Assembly (NCBI GenBank): GCA_024811115.1
Contig: JAKOGH010000905.1
Location: 62,001 to 126,000 of the forward strand
Origin: Terana coerulea
Taxonomy: Eukaryota > Basidiomycota > Agaricomycetes > Polyporales > Phanerochaetaceae
DNA length: 64,000 nucleotides
Direction of reading: 5' to 3'
The first letter of the stretch is position 1. Every line of letters starts with the position of its first letter. Below the pieces are notes generated by a model. It saw only the letters and a list, made by a program, of their open reading frames with translations, made no database searches and was not told the origin of the DNA. The position numbers and the translations under genes were made by a program. Shown here piece by piece: positions 44,089-56,573 of the stretch.

Positions 44089-46071
44089 TCACACCGAGCT
44101 CTTGACGAGGTCAATTCCTGCGCCCAATCCGCCCGCCCCACCGGCCAGCTTCTCACGGCCGCTCCCACTCGCGCCGAGCCCGCGGTGCTCTTCAAATAAC
44201 CGCCGGCCGACGTCCGCCCGCAGGCTGTTCAGCTTCGACGAGTGCGCGGAAGTCGCGGCCGGCGAGGGTGAGATGTTCAAATACTCGTTCAGGTTGAAGG
44301 ACCCGCCCGGGGTGTGTGGGTTGCCCGTTCCCGCCGCCCTAGCGTCAATCGTTATTGGCACCGATGCCGCGCGTTCAATGGGCCGAGAGCGTGGCGACGA
44401 ATGGGCAGAATGCCCGGGGAGGGCATCCGTGGGCGTAGGCGGGGTAACCTTGGGCATCGCCGGGACGTCCAGCAGCGACGTCGTTATGCGGGAGTGCCGA
44501 TGGTTAGGATTGAGCGGCGAGGACGTCATCGAGGGCGCGCCGACATGTCCGAGGCTGCTCGCACTGGCTGCTTCCCTGTCCGGCTCGGTGGCGACGGTCA
44601 CAGTTGAGCTGAACCCGCTCCCACCATCGCGCTGGAGCGGCTTGGGCGACGGGCCGCCCCGCTCGTCCGGCCCCGCCGCAGAGCCGGAGAACAGAACGCG
44701 GCCCTGCAGACCAGCGTTCCCGCTCAGACTCCGGAACGCCACCTGGTCCAACGCGTCCCTGTCCTTGACGGTGGTAGGGCGAACAGGCGAAGGAGAGGTA
44801 GCGAATAGCAGCATGAGATCCGCTGCTTCCGTGTCGCTCGGCGGGTGTGGTGTAGTAGACGTCGACAGGCGACTGGAGGCAGCGTGGGTTGACTGCCCTT
44901 TGGGTGTGGTAAGGCCGACGTGTGGAAGGCTTTGGGTCCGCCCATGGCGAGAAGATGAAGGCGGAGTCTTCGAGCGAGAGTATGGGCCGGACGCCGGCGC
45001 GGTGGTCCGCGCCGAACTTTGTAGGTAGTGCTGGGAGTACGAGTGTGTAGATCCGCCGTCCGAGCCCGTCGACATGCTCGACCGCGGCGAAGATGCAGCG
45101 ACCGACATGGATGGGCGCGCCGACATCAGAAGAGATGTTAGTGTAGCAGCAGCCTTCATGTCGTCCTCTGTTTCGGTAAAGCCCTCGGAGCCCAGTGTGC
45201 TCTGGGGCGTGATTAACTGCGTTGACGGCGACGGCGCGGCGCGCTTCTTGCCCTTAACGTCCTTTCGACTCTTCGTCTTGGGCTCCTTGCTTGCGGTAGC
45301 ACGGGCGGTCGACCTTGGTGTTGCCGTTTTACGAGGGGGCGTCGTTTGGCGGGCTTTCGGGGGCGGGGGGAATGGGCGGGTCTTCCGGATTATGGATCGT
45401 CCTAGCGCGCTTTGACGGCGGGGGCTGGAGCAGAGAGGAAAACAGGCTCTGTGTCGCCGACGCTGTGACGGGAGGTGGCGGAAGCATTGTCCCCTTCCGC
45501 AATGAGGTCCTACCTGAACCGTTGCTCATGGCACTGTTACCATGAGTAGCCGGGTTGTTGTAGTGATTGCTGCCCGGCTTCCCGATCGACAGCTTCAGGG
45601 CCGCCGCCTGACCACTCGTCTGAGCTTCAAGGTCAGGAAGCGTGTTGTGCACGAGGTTATTCGTTGCCTTAAACGACGCATACGCGAGTCGAGCTCGAAG
45701 ACCACGAGCAAGCTGCGGAGTGAGGGGTCAGGTTTATTTCAACATTGTTGTAGGCTTACGCACCTGCGATAGTTCAGCGTTGGCGAGAAGCTTCTGTATA
45801 GCCCTTTGCCTCTCTTCCCTCACGCTCTGGCTCTCGTCGTTTGTTGCGATCGGGGCGGTCGACGGCGGGAGTGCGCTTGCCTGAAGGAACTGAGGGCGCG
45901 GCGAAGGCGTGGTACCTGACGACGATGGAGCCGTCATCATCAATGTTGGGAAGCCTGTGCTCGTAGTTTGATAAGTTGTCACCGTTGTCGCCACTGTCGT
46001 CGTCGTCGGCTGGGGGAAAGCGGGGGCGCGTCGCGTCTGACCGCGTCCACGACGACCCCGGTGCGGCACAT
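44089..46071 (-). CDS. Whi5/Nrm1-domain transcription repressor-like protein
   Basis: Exons: 45764-46071 and 44089-45712 (about 640 aa). The Whi5-type motif spans the intron: ERQRAIQKLLANAELSQ then LARGLRARLAYASFKATNNL. Proteins with this motif repress G1/S genes until phosphorylated by CDK. The rest is long, Ser/Pro/Thr-rich and probably disordered, with many SP and TP sites suited to CDK control and a basic KSRKDVKGKKR stretch. Two breaks: the ATG at 46069-46071 joins the coding frame only if a run of four C at 46056-46059 is one short; and a G run at 45359-45370 is one long, the corrected frame giving TTPPRKTATPRSTARAT. Whether it is the true Whi5 orthologue or an Nrm1-like relative cannot be told here. 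Confidence 0.75.
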
Positions 46072-46931
46072 TGATTACGCAATACTCCCAGCATCACGTG
46101 AGCGCAATTTTGTTACGGTGCCTTTTCCGCTCTGAGTTCCTCATGACTGTTCTCCGCTACATGCCCAGCGTATACTCTTTCAAGGTGTACATATGCGGAT
46201 CTTCTCTATTTCTTGTAATTTCTGTAGTTTTTGAAAGATATTAGGCACGCTATGTGAAGACCGAGGATCTGCATTCTCCGATTGTGGCAGTATCTACCAT
46301 CGGATCACGGACCTACCGCTTTGGGGCCTGTTCGCGGAAGAGCCGCTTCGCACTACAGTGTCTTGCAGGCAGTCGGGCGATATTTCACGTTGTTTGTCCC
46401 GTACAAATTATTGCCTTATAAGGTTGGGATGATGGGCCAGAAGCGGCGGGTCTCCGGGCGAGACCGTCCAAGTTACCCTAAAAGGCATAAGTTTGTACGG
46501 TACAAACAACGCGGAAATATCGCCCGACTGCACTTTTTCCTGCAAGACACTGTAGACGAGCCTACCGAGCTCCGTCGAACTCAGCGAGCCAACACTACAC
46601 CTGGGCCTGCTCCTGGTCAAGTACTTCTGCTCGGAATCGATGGGAATAAAATCACCAATTCTGAACCCGAAGATATCGCCGTGCGAAAACTACTCCATGC
46701 AATCTCACCTGGTGTTCACATGTCATGGTTCGGTAGTAAAGCTTCCGTCAGTGACGATCAAGATACTGGATTACTAGTAGCACCCGTTCTGGTTCAAATG
46801 GTATAATACATACAGTTGATAATGATCACCGAGAAAATACGCATGCAGTAAAAGCCTGCACCGCGCTACAAAGTTACATAACAAAGTGAGCGTGCGCTGC
46901 GGGTGGGATAGTGCCAGTGTGAAGGCAGACT
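46072..46931. other. Intergenic with an inverted repeat
   Basis: No gene supported. Dominated by the inverted repeat listed separately; open frames in both directions here are a consequence of it. Confidence 0.5.
46352..46557. repeat. Imperfect inverted repeat, arms of about 75-85 bases
   Basis: Left arm about 46352-46424, right arm about 46474-46557 on the opposite strand, spacer about 50 bases. Shared stretches include CTACAGTGTCTTGCAG, GCAGTCGGGCGATATTT, CGTTGTTTGT and CCGTACAAA; one arm has a small insertion. Both arms read FVPYKL in their own direction. It could be a degenerate transposon end, a duplicated gene fragment, or a hairpin RNA source. Confidence 0.7.
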
Positions 46932-48636
46932 TTAGACTTCATTCTCTTTCTCAGCGTAGTCGTAAGACACAGCATCTCTCGACACCGCGGCCTTCTGCTC
47001 CTCAACAGTCTGGGCCCGCTTGGATCCCAGCAACAATCGACCGCCTGGAGCATCCTGGATAGAGCGAATGGCGACATCACGCTCGAAGAGGTACCGGATG
47101 TCCTCAAGAGCATAGCCTCTCGTCTCCGGCAAGCAGAAGTATGTCCAGCCGACCATGATCATGCAGAAGGCACCGAACGTCAGGAAGGTACCGTACGTGA
47201 TCTTGTTCAGCATGATCGGTGTGAGTTTCGAGACGGTGAAGGAGAACAGCCAGTTGACACCGATGGCGACGGACTGCGACGCGGAGCGGACATGGTTGGG
47301 AGCGACTTCTGCAGCAACCACCCACGGCAATGGGCCCCACCCGATGCAGTAGAAGACCGCATACAAGTACACGGCGACGATAGAGACGTAAGATGCTGGG
47401 ACGATGGTGGACTGTGGATGGAGCGCGGAGAACCCGCCTATCCAGAACATCATGAGGCCTTGGCCCAGTCCACCAATGAGCAAGCAGCGCTTTCTACCCA
47501 GTCCTTCCACGGCGAACATAAGGACAATCGCGACGGAGATGGTCTTCACAATCCCGTAGATGCCTGTGGCGAACAAGCCGGAAGTGGTGCCAGATATTCC
47601 AAGGCTGGAAAAAATTGTTGGTGAGTAGTAGTTGATGGCGTTGGTCCCGGTGGCTTGCTGGAAGAACATGACGAGGGCAGGAATGAAGCAGCGAAGAGCG
47701 GTGGTGCGTGATTCGCACATCATAATTAACTGCTTGAGGATTGGGGTTTTCTCCTTGCCATCGAAGTCGGCCTTGATCTCCTCAAGAGTAATGAGCACAC
47801 TCTGGTCGTTTGGATGAGCTCCGGATGCCCGAGCTAGCGATTTGGCGGCACGATCATAGTGACCATGCTCGGCGAGCCAGCGCGGTGATTCAGGCTGGAA
47901 GACCATGAGAGTAACGAAGATGACACCGGGGACGAGCTGGATGATCAACGGCATCCGCCACTGCATCTCGTCCGCAGGCGAAAAATTCATACTAGCACTG
48001 TAATTCACCCAGTCTGCAAAAATATTATGTCAGTTGCACATAGACAAGCTTGCAATATGTAGACGTACAGCTCAGCATGATGCCTATGTTATTCGCCAGC
48101 TGGATCATGCCCGTGCAACGACCCCGAATGGACTTTGGAACAGACTCCGAAACGTACGCCGGGATCAAGGCCGACACCATGCCAACTCCCAACCCGGCGA
48201 AGAACCGACTGAAGTAGAAGACGCTGAGGGCAACATGTCGGGATGACCCAAGGCCAACGATAGCCTGAATAACACTACCGATGAGATAGATGATGCCAGA
48301 CAAAACCAGGATTGGTTTGCGTCCGAACGTGTTTGACAAGTAGCCTGTGCCCAGAGCACCGAAGCTAGACTCCCGATCGTCAGCACCGTCATTGACTCAA
48401 TGAAATTCAGCGACGTACAAGCAACCGCCTTGCAGCGCAGAAACAATATTACCCGAGATATTGGCGTTTGCGGACGCGCTTAGCTCGTTGAGGCCGAAGT
48501 AGGTCTTGAAGGATGGAAGCGCGAGTACGCCACCGATGAGGCCTATGTCCCAGCCATAAAAGATGGAGCCCATAGCAGCGGAAGAGGCAATGGCATACGC
48601 GTGGCGGTATCGAATAACGTCGTCAAAGTAGCCCAT
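46932..48636 (-). CDS. MFS sugar transporter (quinate/hexose permease type)
   Basis: Exons: 48419-48636, 48069-48364, 46932-48013; 1596 nt, 531 aa, fully open. Plasma-membrane uptake carrier of the sugar porter family with 12 membrane segments. Signature motifs: GWDIGLIGG in segment 1, LSNTFGRKP, YFSRFFAGLGVG, the loop PESPRWLAEHGHYDRAAKSL, QQATGTNAINYYSPTIF in segment 7, GLGRKRCLLIGG, and the cytosolic PETRGYALEDI after segment 12. The substrate could be a hexose, quinate or another sugar-like acid; it cannot be decided from sequence. The start ATG at 48634-48636 gives the usual short N-terminus. Confidence 0.94.
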
Positions 48637-49388
48637 GTTGTTGAACACCGTTCAGGAAAGAGGATATGCAGCTGAAACCTGAGAGGTGCGTGAAGTCAGA
48701 TCCGTTCGGGTGTCCGTAATGTGAAGACTCCCAAGCTGTAGTTAGCGAAAATCCAACTAGCCTACCCAGTCATCAAGTGAGGAGAGGGATGCTCGTTACC
48801 TGCGTGGTCCCGCAATTTGTGCAAACGAGAGCTGATCGCCGTCGAAGGGTCAGGCGCCTACGAGCACCGTGGGGCAAACGCTTGGCACGAACCAATCAGG
48901 AGATGACAGAATGGCCGCGTCGGCTGGAGGATCTTTTCAACCCTGGACCTGCTGACTGAGAGTCGTCAAATGCTGCGGTCCGGGAATCGTGTCGTCGCTT
49001 TCGTGAACTTTTGTCGCTAGGCGTCGACGATCGCCCATACTCTAGCTTTTTGTTCCCGGACGAAGAGGCCAGCAAAGGGTGTCGAGTCTGTGTCTCTTTC
49101 ATCTGACTTGGCTCATGTTGGAGGGGGAGTTTACCGTGACGGCGACGCCACGAAGCTAAGACCGTGAGATTTACTTGCTGGATTCGTGTGACGGCCTCAG
49201 AGGACTATTACTAAGCAAGATATATAATAGACGCTTCAGCGCTTGGGCGTCGACGACTCAGTCCCGAGAGGCAGAGCCTTTCTGACTCTTGCGCTAAGTA
49301 CGCTACGCGCATCCCCTCTACTTCACTCAGCTCTTGCCATATTTTTGGCTGACCTCTGCTTGCTTCAAGAAGAATTGTCACCCCAAGT
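48637..49388. other. Divergent promoter region, transporter and cytochrome b5-domain gene
   Basis: No gene. A TATATAATA (49221-49229) could serve the plus-strand gene starting at 49389. Confidence 0.45.
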
Positions 49389-50247
49389 ATGACCTCCTAT
49401 TTGCGCACTTGGATTTCCTCGCAATTCACAACTGCTGAGGTTACCCCCGGTCTCACTATCCCAGAAGCACCCAGCATTATCCCTCCTCCACAGGACGACG
49501 AAGACGATGATGACACGGACACGGTTCGAGGGGAAGATGATAACGATGATGCACCTCCAGCATTCCCCAGCCTGAATAGCGCACAACGACTGGATACCGG
49601 AAGCAAGCAGTCGACTACCACACCAGCGATCTCCAGTATTCTGAGCAATCCGGATCGAATGCCGCCGCCACCGCTTCCTGGACTGGCCACACGACAGCCA
49701 GGGGTACCGAGCCTGTCTAGCTCCTCGGAGTGCCAGCGAGCTCGAGCTCACTGGCTCCTCCACTATCTACGCTGAAAGCTCCCGCGAAGAAGTCCCGCAA
49801 GGTTGCTTTGGCACCTGGGCATGGGCCACTTGACTGGGCGAACCTGAAGAAGTCGGGGACAGACCTTCGAGTGCGTGCCAGTCACAACCCATTGCGTTTC
49901 ACTCTGACCCGAAGCTATGAACTATCAGGGTGTGGAGTCGTTGTTGCGTGTAACGCCCTCTATGCTGAAACTGCACAATAAGAAAGACGACGCCTGGTCT
50001 GCGTTCAACGGGAAGGTCTACAATATGACCGCTTACCTGCCATACCATCCTGGAGGAGAGAAGGAGCTCATGCGCGTCGCGGGACGGGATGGGACCAAGC
50101 TCTTCTGTGTGTCCTGTTCTGAACCTTTCGCGGATGCCAACCTCTCATCCATTCTCATGCTCTCTCTTAGCTCTGACCCATGCATGGGTGAATGTCGATT
50201 ATATGCTGGATGGGTGCATGGTCGGCTTTTTGGTGGCCGATTCATAG
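49389..50247 (+). CDS. Cytochrome b5-domain protein (Irc21-like)
   Basis: Exons: 49389-49870, 49929-50106, 50171-50247 (about 245 aa). Heme protein for electron transfer. N-terminal half is acidic, Ser/Pro-rich and disordered; the C-terminal half is a b5 fold: AWSAFNGKVYNMTAYLPYHP, GGEKELMRVAGRDGTKLF, then LTHAWVNVDYMLDGCMVG. The heme-ligand histidines are in YHPGG and in LTHAWVN. The arrangement with a disordered lead resembles fungal Irc21 and the b5 part of Ncb5or. One base (a G) appears to be missing at 49730/49731 in exon 1, where the frame passes from PSLSSSSE to VPASSSSLAP. Confidence 0.82.
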
Positions 50248-50631
50248 CATCCTTGGGGGTTTGGACCTCCAAAGACATCCTTGTAATAAACCTTAGCTGC
50301 ATACATTCATCTTACACCGTATACACTATACTATCCTCACGTACCCAACCCTAATAGTCATCAAATTGCCATAGACCTTGTTCCCCATCTTCAGTTTGCG
50401 GAGCGCCGATGCCTTGCGCCGTGTATCACAAGGTTTCACAGCTATCAAGCTGGCTCACGAGCGCTTCGCTTTTTCCTTCCGGCATCTCCTGCGGGAAGCC
50501 ATGTTGCGACCTCCCACCCTGACCTCTCTCACCTTGTCTCTACCAACTGTGTTCATTGGCGTCCTACTTTGGAACCGAAAAATCATTGATAACTGAACTC
50601 ATCCTTGCTCCTATCTCATGACGATTTCATC
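50248..50631. other. Intergenic
   Basis: Flank between the b5-domain gene and the next gene; a 72-codon open frame at 50378-50596 has no motif and is not called. Confidence 0.45.
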
Positions 50632-53600
50632 ATGCACACAACTCTGCACGCAAACGACGGCTCGAACTCAGAACACAACTTTCCATCCACCTCTGGCCAC
50701 TACTATGCGAACCGCGGCTACAAGAAACGTGGATCATTCTCTCGCGGACGTGGTCAGTTTCCCTACCGCAAGGGAAGTGGCTCATACCAGCGGAGAGAGG
50801 TGAAGGAGGAGCCTTCAGACCCGGGGCCGTCCTTGCTGCACCGAATAGATGTAGAGCCCAGCTCGTTGCTGAGTCGAATCAGCCCTACCCGCGTCGCCCG
50901 TACACCTCCTCCACTTTCTCTTGCAGACCGCCTCGCTGGGCCGTCAAGGGCTGAGGCGTATAGCAGGGGAGCGAGCAATCATGAGGCAGATGAAGACAGC
51001 ATCGCGAGCTCAACGAACAGCACACCACAGAAACGCAAATCCATGAACGATATTCTTGTGAGTTGACCGAGTTGCACTTCGGCGATGCGGGCACTGATGG
51101 GAGCGATGTAGGCAGAGCAACTCATTGCATCTGCTCTCGCACAAGGGAAGCTGCAAATAGAGAACGGTGGCCGGTCGGAATCGCCTACTTCTGAAGCAGC
51201 AGTCGACACCATCTTAGGCGATGAAGATGAACGTGAACGCAGCCCTTCGCCTCCGATGCCCGACCACACTCTCCGCGAGGGCAGCGCAGGCGTATCATCT
51301 CAACCAGCTGCGACATCATCCCGTTCTGCTAGTGTAGATAGGACGACACTCATCGAACAAGCCAAGGCACTACTTGTGCCCATCATCATGCAGAATGCAC
51401 GGCTACGAGATCCGGACGCAGAAACCTCTGTACTGAAGGAGAGAGTCATGTCACTTATCACCGATGATCAATGTCTCCAATTCATGAAGTTTGCCAAAGA
51501 TTTTCGTGGCCAGCGGGATGGGAAGCAAGCTGAGGGGTAGTCAGATGGGTCTATTGGCGATGATGCAGAGCACGGTTGCGGGTAAACCTCCCGGCATGAT
51601 TGCTACGAGTATCCGAAGTTCGAACCCCGTATCGTTTATTCAAGGCTCATCCGACAGTTCTGGGTTGCTGCAGAAAACTCGGGAGCAGAAGAAAGAGTCT
51701 ATGGACGACAAACAGAGCATACATAGGGACCGCCGAAACTCGTCGGGTTTCACGACGGATGGAGGAAGCACGTTGAGAAAGGAATCCATTGGCGAGGTGT
51801 CAGGGCCGCACGCAAGTGCCACAACGCTACCGGCAAGTGACAGTGGGTCCACCTTGAAGAGAGCCAGGGAGCATAGTCCGCAGACGGACGAGTCTGCCCG
51901 TCCAAACAAGGCGTTGCGGCAGACTTCGTCAATCGGCGATGGCGCTCCCAGCACTTCGCGGCCGCTCATCAAACGGTCGCAGAGCAGTCCGGCAGTCGAC
52001 GCCTGACCGCTCTCTGACGTCCACTGGTTCTCCGTCGCAAGCATTCAAGGAGCCCCCGAATGCGCCCCGAGCTATGCGAGCAAAGTCTAAGTTACGTTCT
52101 CAGTCACCCGGAAGGAGGAGTTCTTCGATGGATCTTGGCAGCGATCCTATCCGCCGTCCTTATTCCACTAACTTTTCTAGCGTAACGACAGCGGCGTCGG
52201 TGAGCACAACTGTGCGACCGCCTCAAATCACTGCGGCGTTGCTACCGTCGTCTTCAGCGACATCTTCTATGTCTTCCGAACAACGCCCATCTGGGCTTCT
52301 TAGCGTTGTGGGGAATTTGAAGTTTGGCCACTCTCCGTCGCCTGGGATGTCGGATATGGATATCGACACCGCACCAGCTACTCCGGCAAATGGTCCTTCG
52401 ACAGTGCTACCTACGGAAGCGTCGGCCACGTCTGTTGCAGCGACTGCTGGGCAGATAATGGCGAAGTCTCGTGAAGGTCCTGTGCTGACCAGTCCAGAAA
52501 CGGAGCGTACGGAAACCGATGAATGGCCTTCCTCTCTTCCTGTTATTTTTACGGCATCGAATGCTGCCACGAGTGCCCAGTCAGGAACGATACCAAATTC
52601 GTCGGGAAGTGTAGCTGAAGATCGTATGGTCGCCTCTACCGCTCTATCTTCCGTTACGGGATCGTCTGCAGCATTACCAGCGGGAAATGATCCTAGCGTC
52701 GTAGCTATGACCCCCAGGCATCGGATGTTACCATCAATACCTCGCTTGATTCAGGCCTTCATCCTGTACCGAGTGGACCCTCCATTACACACACAATGTC
52801 TCCGCCTAACGAACTTGGCTCTGGATCTCTCCCTCCTCCTACGTCTAACCTTGCAGCAAATCAACTCCAGGATGTTTCACGTGTATCATCTAGTACAGCG
52901 GAGAGTCATGGCCGGATCGAGAAACCCTCTCAGCCTAGTAGGAACGCGCGCATACCGCTGTCTGTCACCATCCCCGAGGCTGGAACCGCCACAATAAGCG
53001 CGTCTGAACCGAAAACAGAGCCGCTCTTAGCCTTGTCAAGTGTGGGATTGCTCAGCACTAGCTATTCCCTGCCAGGATCTCCAACCGACCTTTCGTGGAG
53101 CCTCAAGAACGCCGAAGCTATGGAAGCACGGAAGGCACTCAAGAGGGGAAATCTCAGTCCTGAGGAGCTCAGTCGCTGCCAAGGTCTCGTCGAATGGCAA
53201 CGAATAGACGGCCGGGATCGGAAACGCATCAACAAGGAGAGGAAGAAACAACAGACGCGTACACCTTCGGGTGCGCAGGGGTCAGCACATTCGCGGACGG
53301 CGCCGACCAGCTTCACCGGACAAACAAGCATCAAAGTGGAAACTCCAGCGCCGGTCCTCAATATTCCAAAGGTCGGGCTGGGGATACAGGTAGCTGACAA
53401 GGCGCTCCCGTCGGAATCTGTACCGGCGACCGCGTCAGTGGAAATGCCGCATGTTGAGACCGCCAGTGGCGATGAAGTGGTTTTGCCACCGGAGGGTGGA
53501 AAGCCTATACGCGAATTATCCGCTGCAGCAGGCGAGCCGATGCAAGTGGATGGAGACCGTAAGGACAAGAAGCCTTTGGACGAGGATGTGCCTGAAACGA

Positions 53601-54466
53601 GCAAATCTAAACATGCCGCACAGGAGCAGCCGATGACAGGTGTGGAGGACGATACCAGCGCAACTGACGTATCTGTCATGCACCCGGTTGCTGAACCGGT
53701 TATCGAAACCGTCGGCATACCTCGAAAGCCAGCGGGATCACCACAGCCCGCCGCTCTCGCAGAACGTCGTCTTCCCGCTCTGTGTTTCGCAGAACTTGGC
53801 AAACCTCAGCCACAGGTGCTCGAGCTGCCTTTCACTGTCGACATAGAGCTTGCCGACGCTGTTTGCCGGTGGACCCAGCGGCGAAAGACCTTCGAGTACG
53901 TTGCATGTATGCTGTTTGGCAGCTCCATCTTACCTTTTTTTCGCCAGCCGCTCGGCTCTGCATGTGACGTTCCACCTGCTATGTCTCCCTGTCGCTGAAG
54001 TTCAGCGGGTGCATGAGAGCACTGACGCATCCGTATCACCGGAAGACTTTGCGCGCCGGATTCGAAGCATAGACACCAAGTGGCCTCGCCGTGGGCAGCT
54101 CATGGTCACTCTGAATCATGACACCGACTCGGAGGTGACTTGGCTTCCGTACAAACTAGTACGTTCCGTGAACGTCGCCTCCTTACCATAAATGCTCACT
54201 CGCTTGCGTAGAACCCTGGAGACGGGCCTCTCGACATCACCGCGCATATCATATCTGGGCAGAACACGGTCCGACTCGTCCAGCTGGCAGGACTGGCCGA
54301 CCGCGTCTTCATACTTTACATCGGCGTTCCATCCGCCGAGGAGCAGGACGAATTCATCCCAGTTCAGAGCTGGGACCGTTGGGCGAGTAGCGTGCAGCTA
54401 CCGGCCTCCGCGAAGACACAGGCTCTCTCCACATCTACGCATACTCCGCCGACCTCAAGCCCGTAA
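50632..54466 (+). CDS. Large low-complexity protein with a conserved-looking C-terminal region
   Basis: First exon from 50632, intron 51060-51114, long exon to about 53890, exon about 54000-54158, last exon 54212-54466; roughly 1190 aa. Not recognised. It starts with an RG-rich segment (SFSRGRGQFPYRKGSG) typical of RNA-binding proteins, followed by a long Ser/Pro/Thr-rich region. Then comes a basic helix (GLVEWQRIDGRDRKRINKER) and a C-terminal part with PLDITAHIISGQNTVRLVQL and DRVFILYIGVP, loosely like the PINIT region of SP-RING SUMO ligases; no RING is seen. Frame breaks needed: G4 51534-51537, GG 51991-51992 (each one long) and C5 52711-52715 (one short). The junction near 53890-54010 is unclear. 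Confidence 0.55.
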
Positions 54467-55080
54467 TTATCGTAATTTATCATTCTCATGCAGATTTCTT
54501 GGCCGCGATATATTCTTCATGTCCTGTACTCACTTCGTATTGTAATCCAATACTGCTTCAACCATCACCTCACTGGAGTAGCAGCAACCTGTATGATCAT
54601 TGATGATATTGAGCTCTGCGGTTTACGAACTTCGCCACAACCACGCAAATGCAATTCTTTGTGCAATGTCGGTGAACATTGTCACAGTCGTCAATGCATC
54701 GAGTTCGTGCTGTACTCCGTGGAGGCTGATGCCCGTATGCATGCTGCGCGCCACAATCTCATCTCGGATGCACTCATCACTCCCGTTGTGTGCCGTTGTT
54801 GGACAAAACACATCTCGCAGACCGGTGAGGCCTTGTTTGATCCTGTGGGTCTGGATCGCGGAGCTGATATTCAACAAAGTAGAGCGGAGATTACAAGTCG
54901 GAGAGTATCTGGCAAAGCAAGAGAGCGCTAGCAAAATGAGAAAACTTAGACAGAGAAGGAAACAAAACACAGCTGATGGGTATTGGTCAGTATCCCCACA
55001 GGAAGCGTATGGTGTAGAGCACTCACCAACGGGAAACAATATTCAACCAGAACCCGTAAATGAGAAGGCGGCCATGTGAA
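54467..55080. other. Convergent 3' flanks
   Basis: Between the large protein and the zinc-finger gene; short open frames show no motif. Confidence 0.5.
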
Positions 55081-56573
55081 CTACTGCGGGCTGAAACGAC
55101 AGCCTTGAGCATGGTTCTCCATGGTCTCCTTGCGAGTGTACAGGCGATTACAATGAGGGCAAGGAAACTTTATACCTTCTGTAACGGGATCGCTTGGTGA
55201 GTATCTCAAGTCAAGAACCAAGATGTTGAAGACACTCACTATGAATGGACTCGTCGTGCCTTTTTAGGTCCTGGGGGCGGCCAAACGTGCTGGCGCATCG
55301 TCTACCTTCCGAGTCAACGTACAGACACGGTATTGGCTTCGCCTTCTTCACTGCCTTGGCCTCGGCGTGCGTTCGCTTAGCTTGAGGTGTCTCGTCCGAG
55401 CTCTCCAGGTCTGCTTTGCGCTTTCCCAAGGCACTTGCTACTAGCGGCGGAGGGTGAAACCAAGGCTGTCGCGCCAGAGTCGATTTTGGATGACCCCGCC
55501 ACAGGGTACCCCAGCGGCGATGATCCGACTGCTGGTTCATGGCCGTACGGTGGTGCACATTGGTTTGGGGTATGGTCGAAGCCAGAGGTGGTGTCCCAAA
55601 AATCGTCCTGTGGCAGCAAATCCGAGGCTGACCAAGCTGACCAGTTTGTCCCAAGTGCAGGCTGTTCTTCCTTGTGCGATCCCTGAGCGGGTAAGATGGC
55701 AGAGCTGGACCCTGATACGTAGGAAGCCGCACATGGCCAGCCGGAGAACGACAGAGGGCTCTGGCTGGATGGGCCATCATGCCGAAGGCGCTTGACAGAG
55801 TATTCCTCAACCTTCGGCTGGCGTTCGCGCTTCATTGGCGAGCAGTGTGTGCTGCCAAATAAGCTCTCCTCGTCATGCGTGCCTGACTCTTCGCATCCCA
55901 CGGCTGCCATTTGACTTGATCCCTGGATCGTCAATGCTTCTGTTGTGTAACTGGGCGGTTTGATCTCGAAAGTCGAGGCGCTGTTTGCCGGACAGAGACC
56001 GCATGGAGCTGCAGGTGGGGGCTCCTCAAAAGCTTCGGGCGAGTTGATCCTGTCGGCGGCGGACGTGGCGAGTTCTGACCCCAGAGGGCCCCTTGCACAG
56101 TTTCTTCGCGAGGTTGAAGCAAAAGTCGGGGTCGTCAAGGGCTCGTAAAAGTAGCAATTCCGCTGGGGGAGAATACCAAGGAGCCGGTGACGGCGTTGCC
56201 GCTAAAGAGACTGAGTCTTCTATTGTGACAGTGCCGTCATATGCAGCTGGGTTTTCTTCCACTTTCGTGCTCGAGGAGCTTTCTGCGTGAGGGGAAGCAG
56301 GCGGAAACACGACAGGTGCCGGGAATAGTGTGGCGGGGACGTTGGTGTTCCCACCAGTTGTTCCAAACCATGGTGAGGTATCCTCCGGATGCATAGACGG
56401 CCAAATCGTATTGTAGTAGAGATCATCGAGTATTCCCTGGAAGTCTGGGTCAACGAATCAGCCCTTTTGTTCGGCAAGCGAGAACGTAATGATGACGCAC
56501 CTGATGATTCCATGCGCTCTTCCCACGTATGAAATGGCCGTTCTTGGTACAGCTCGCTGTAGTCTGCTTCCAT
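55081..56573 (-). CDS. C2H2 zinc-finger protein, probable transcription factor
   Basis: Exons: 56501-56573, 55240-56444, 55081-55178 (about 457 aa). N-terminus MEADYSELYQERPFHTWEER, then a long acidic, Ser/Pro-rich region that could be an activation domain. A basic segment (LGKRKADLESSDETPQAKRT) precedes two C2H2 fingers at the C-terminus: CLYVDSEGRRCASTFGRPQD followed by LKRHDESIH, and FPCPHCNRLYTRKETMENH. An intron separates the fingers. Two breaks: A3 at 55457-55459 and C4 at 56079-56082 (plus strand), each apparently one base long; removing both makes exon 2 fit its phases. Target genes unknown. Confidence 0.75.

Noticed and set aside
44012..45028. Plus-strand open frame of 338 codons over the Whi5-domain gene
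   Set aside because: Antisense to a low-complexity exon; the minus strand has the family motif and splice sites.
46282..46806. Open frames of 174 and 70 codons on opposite strands
   Set aside because: Both arise from the inverted repeat and share the same short peptide; no evidence of a gene.
50378..50596. 72-codon open frame between the b5-domain gene and the large protein
   Set aside because: No motif, no splice partner found; could be part of a leader.
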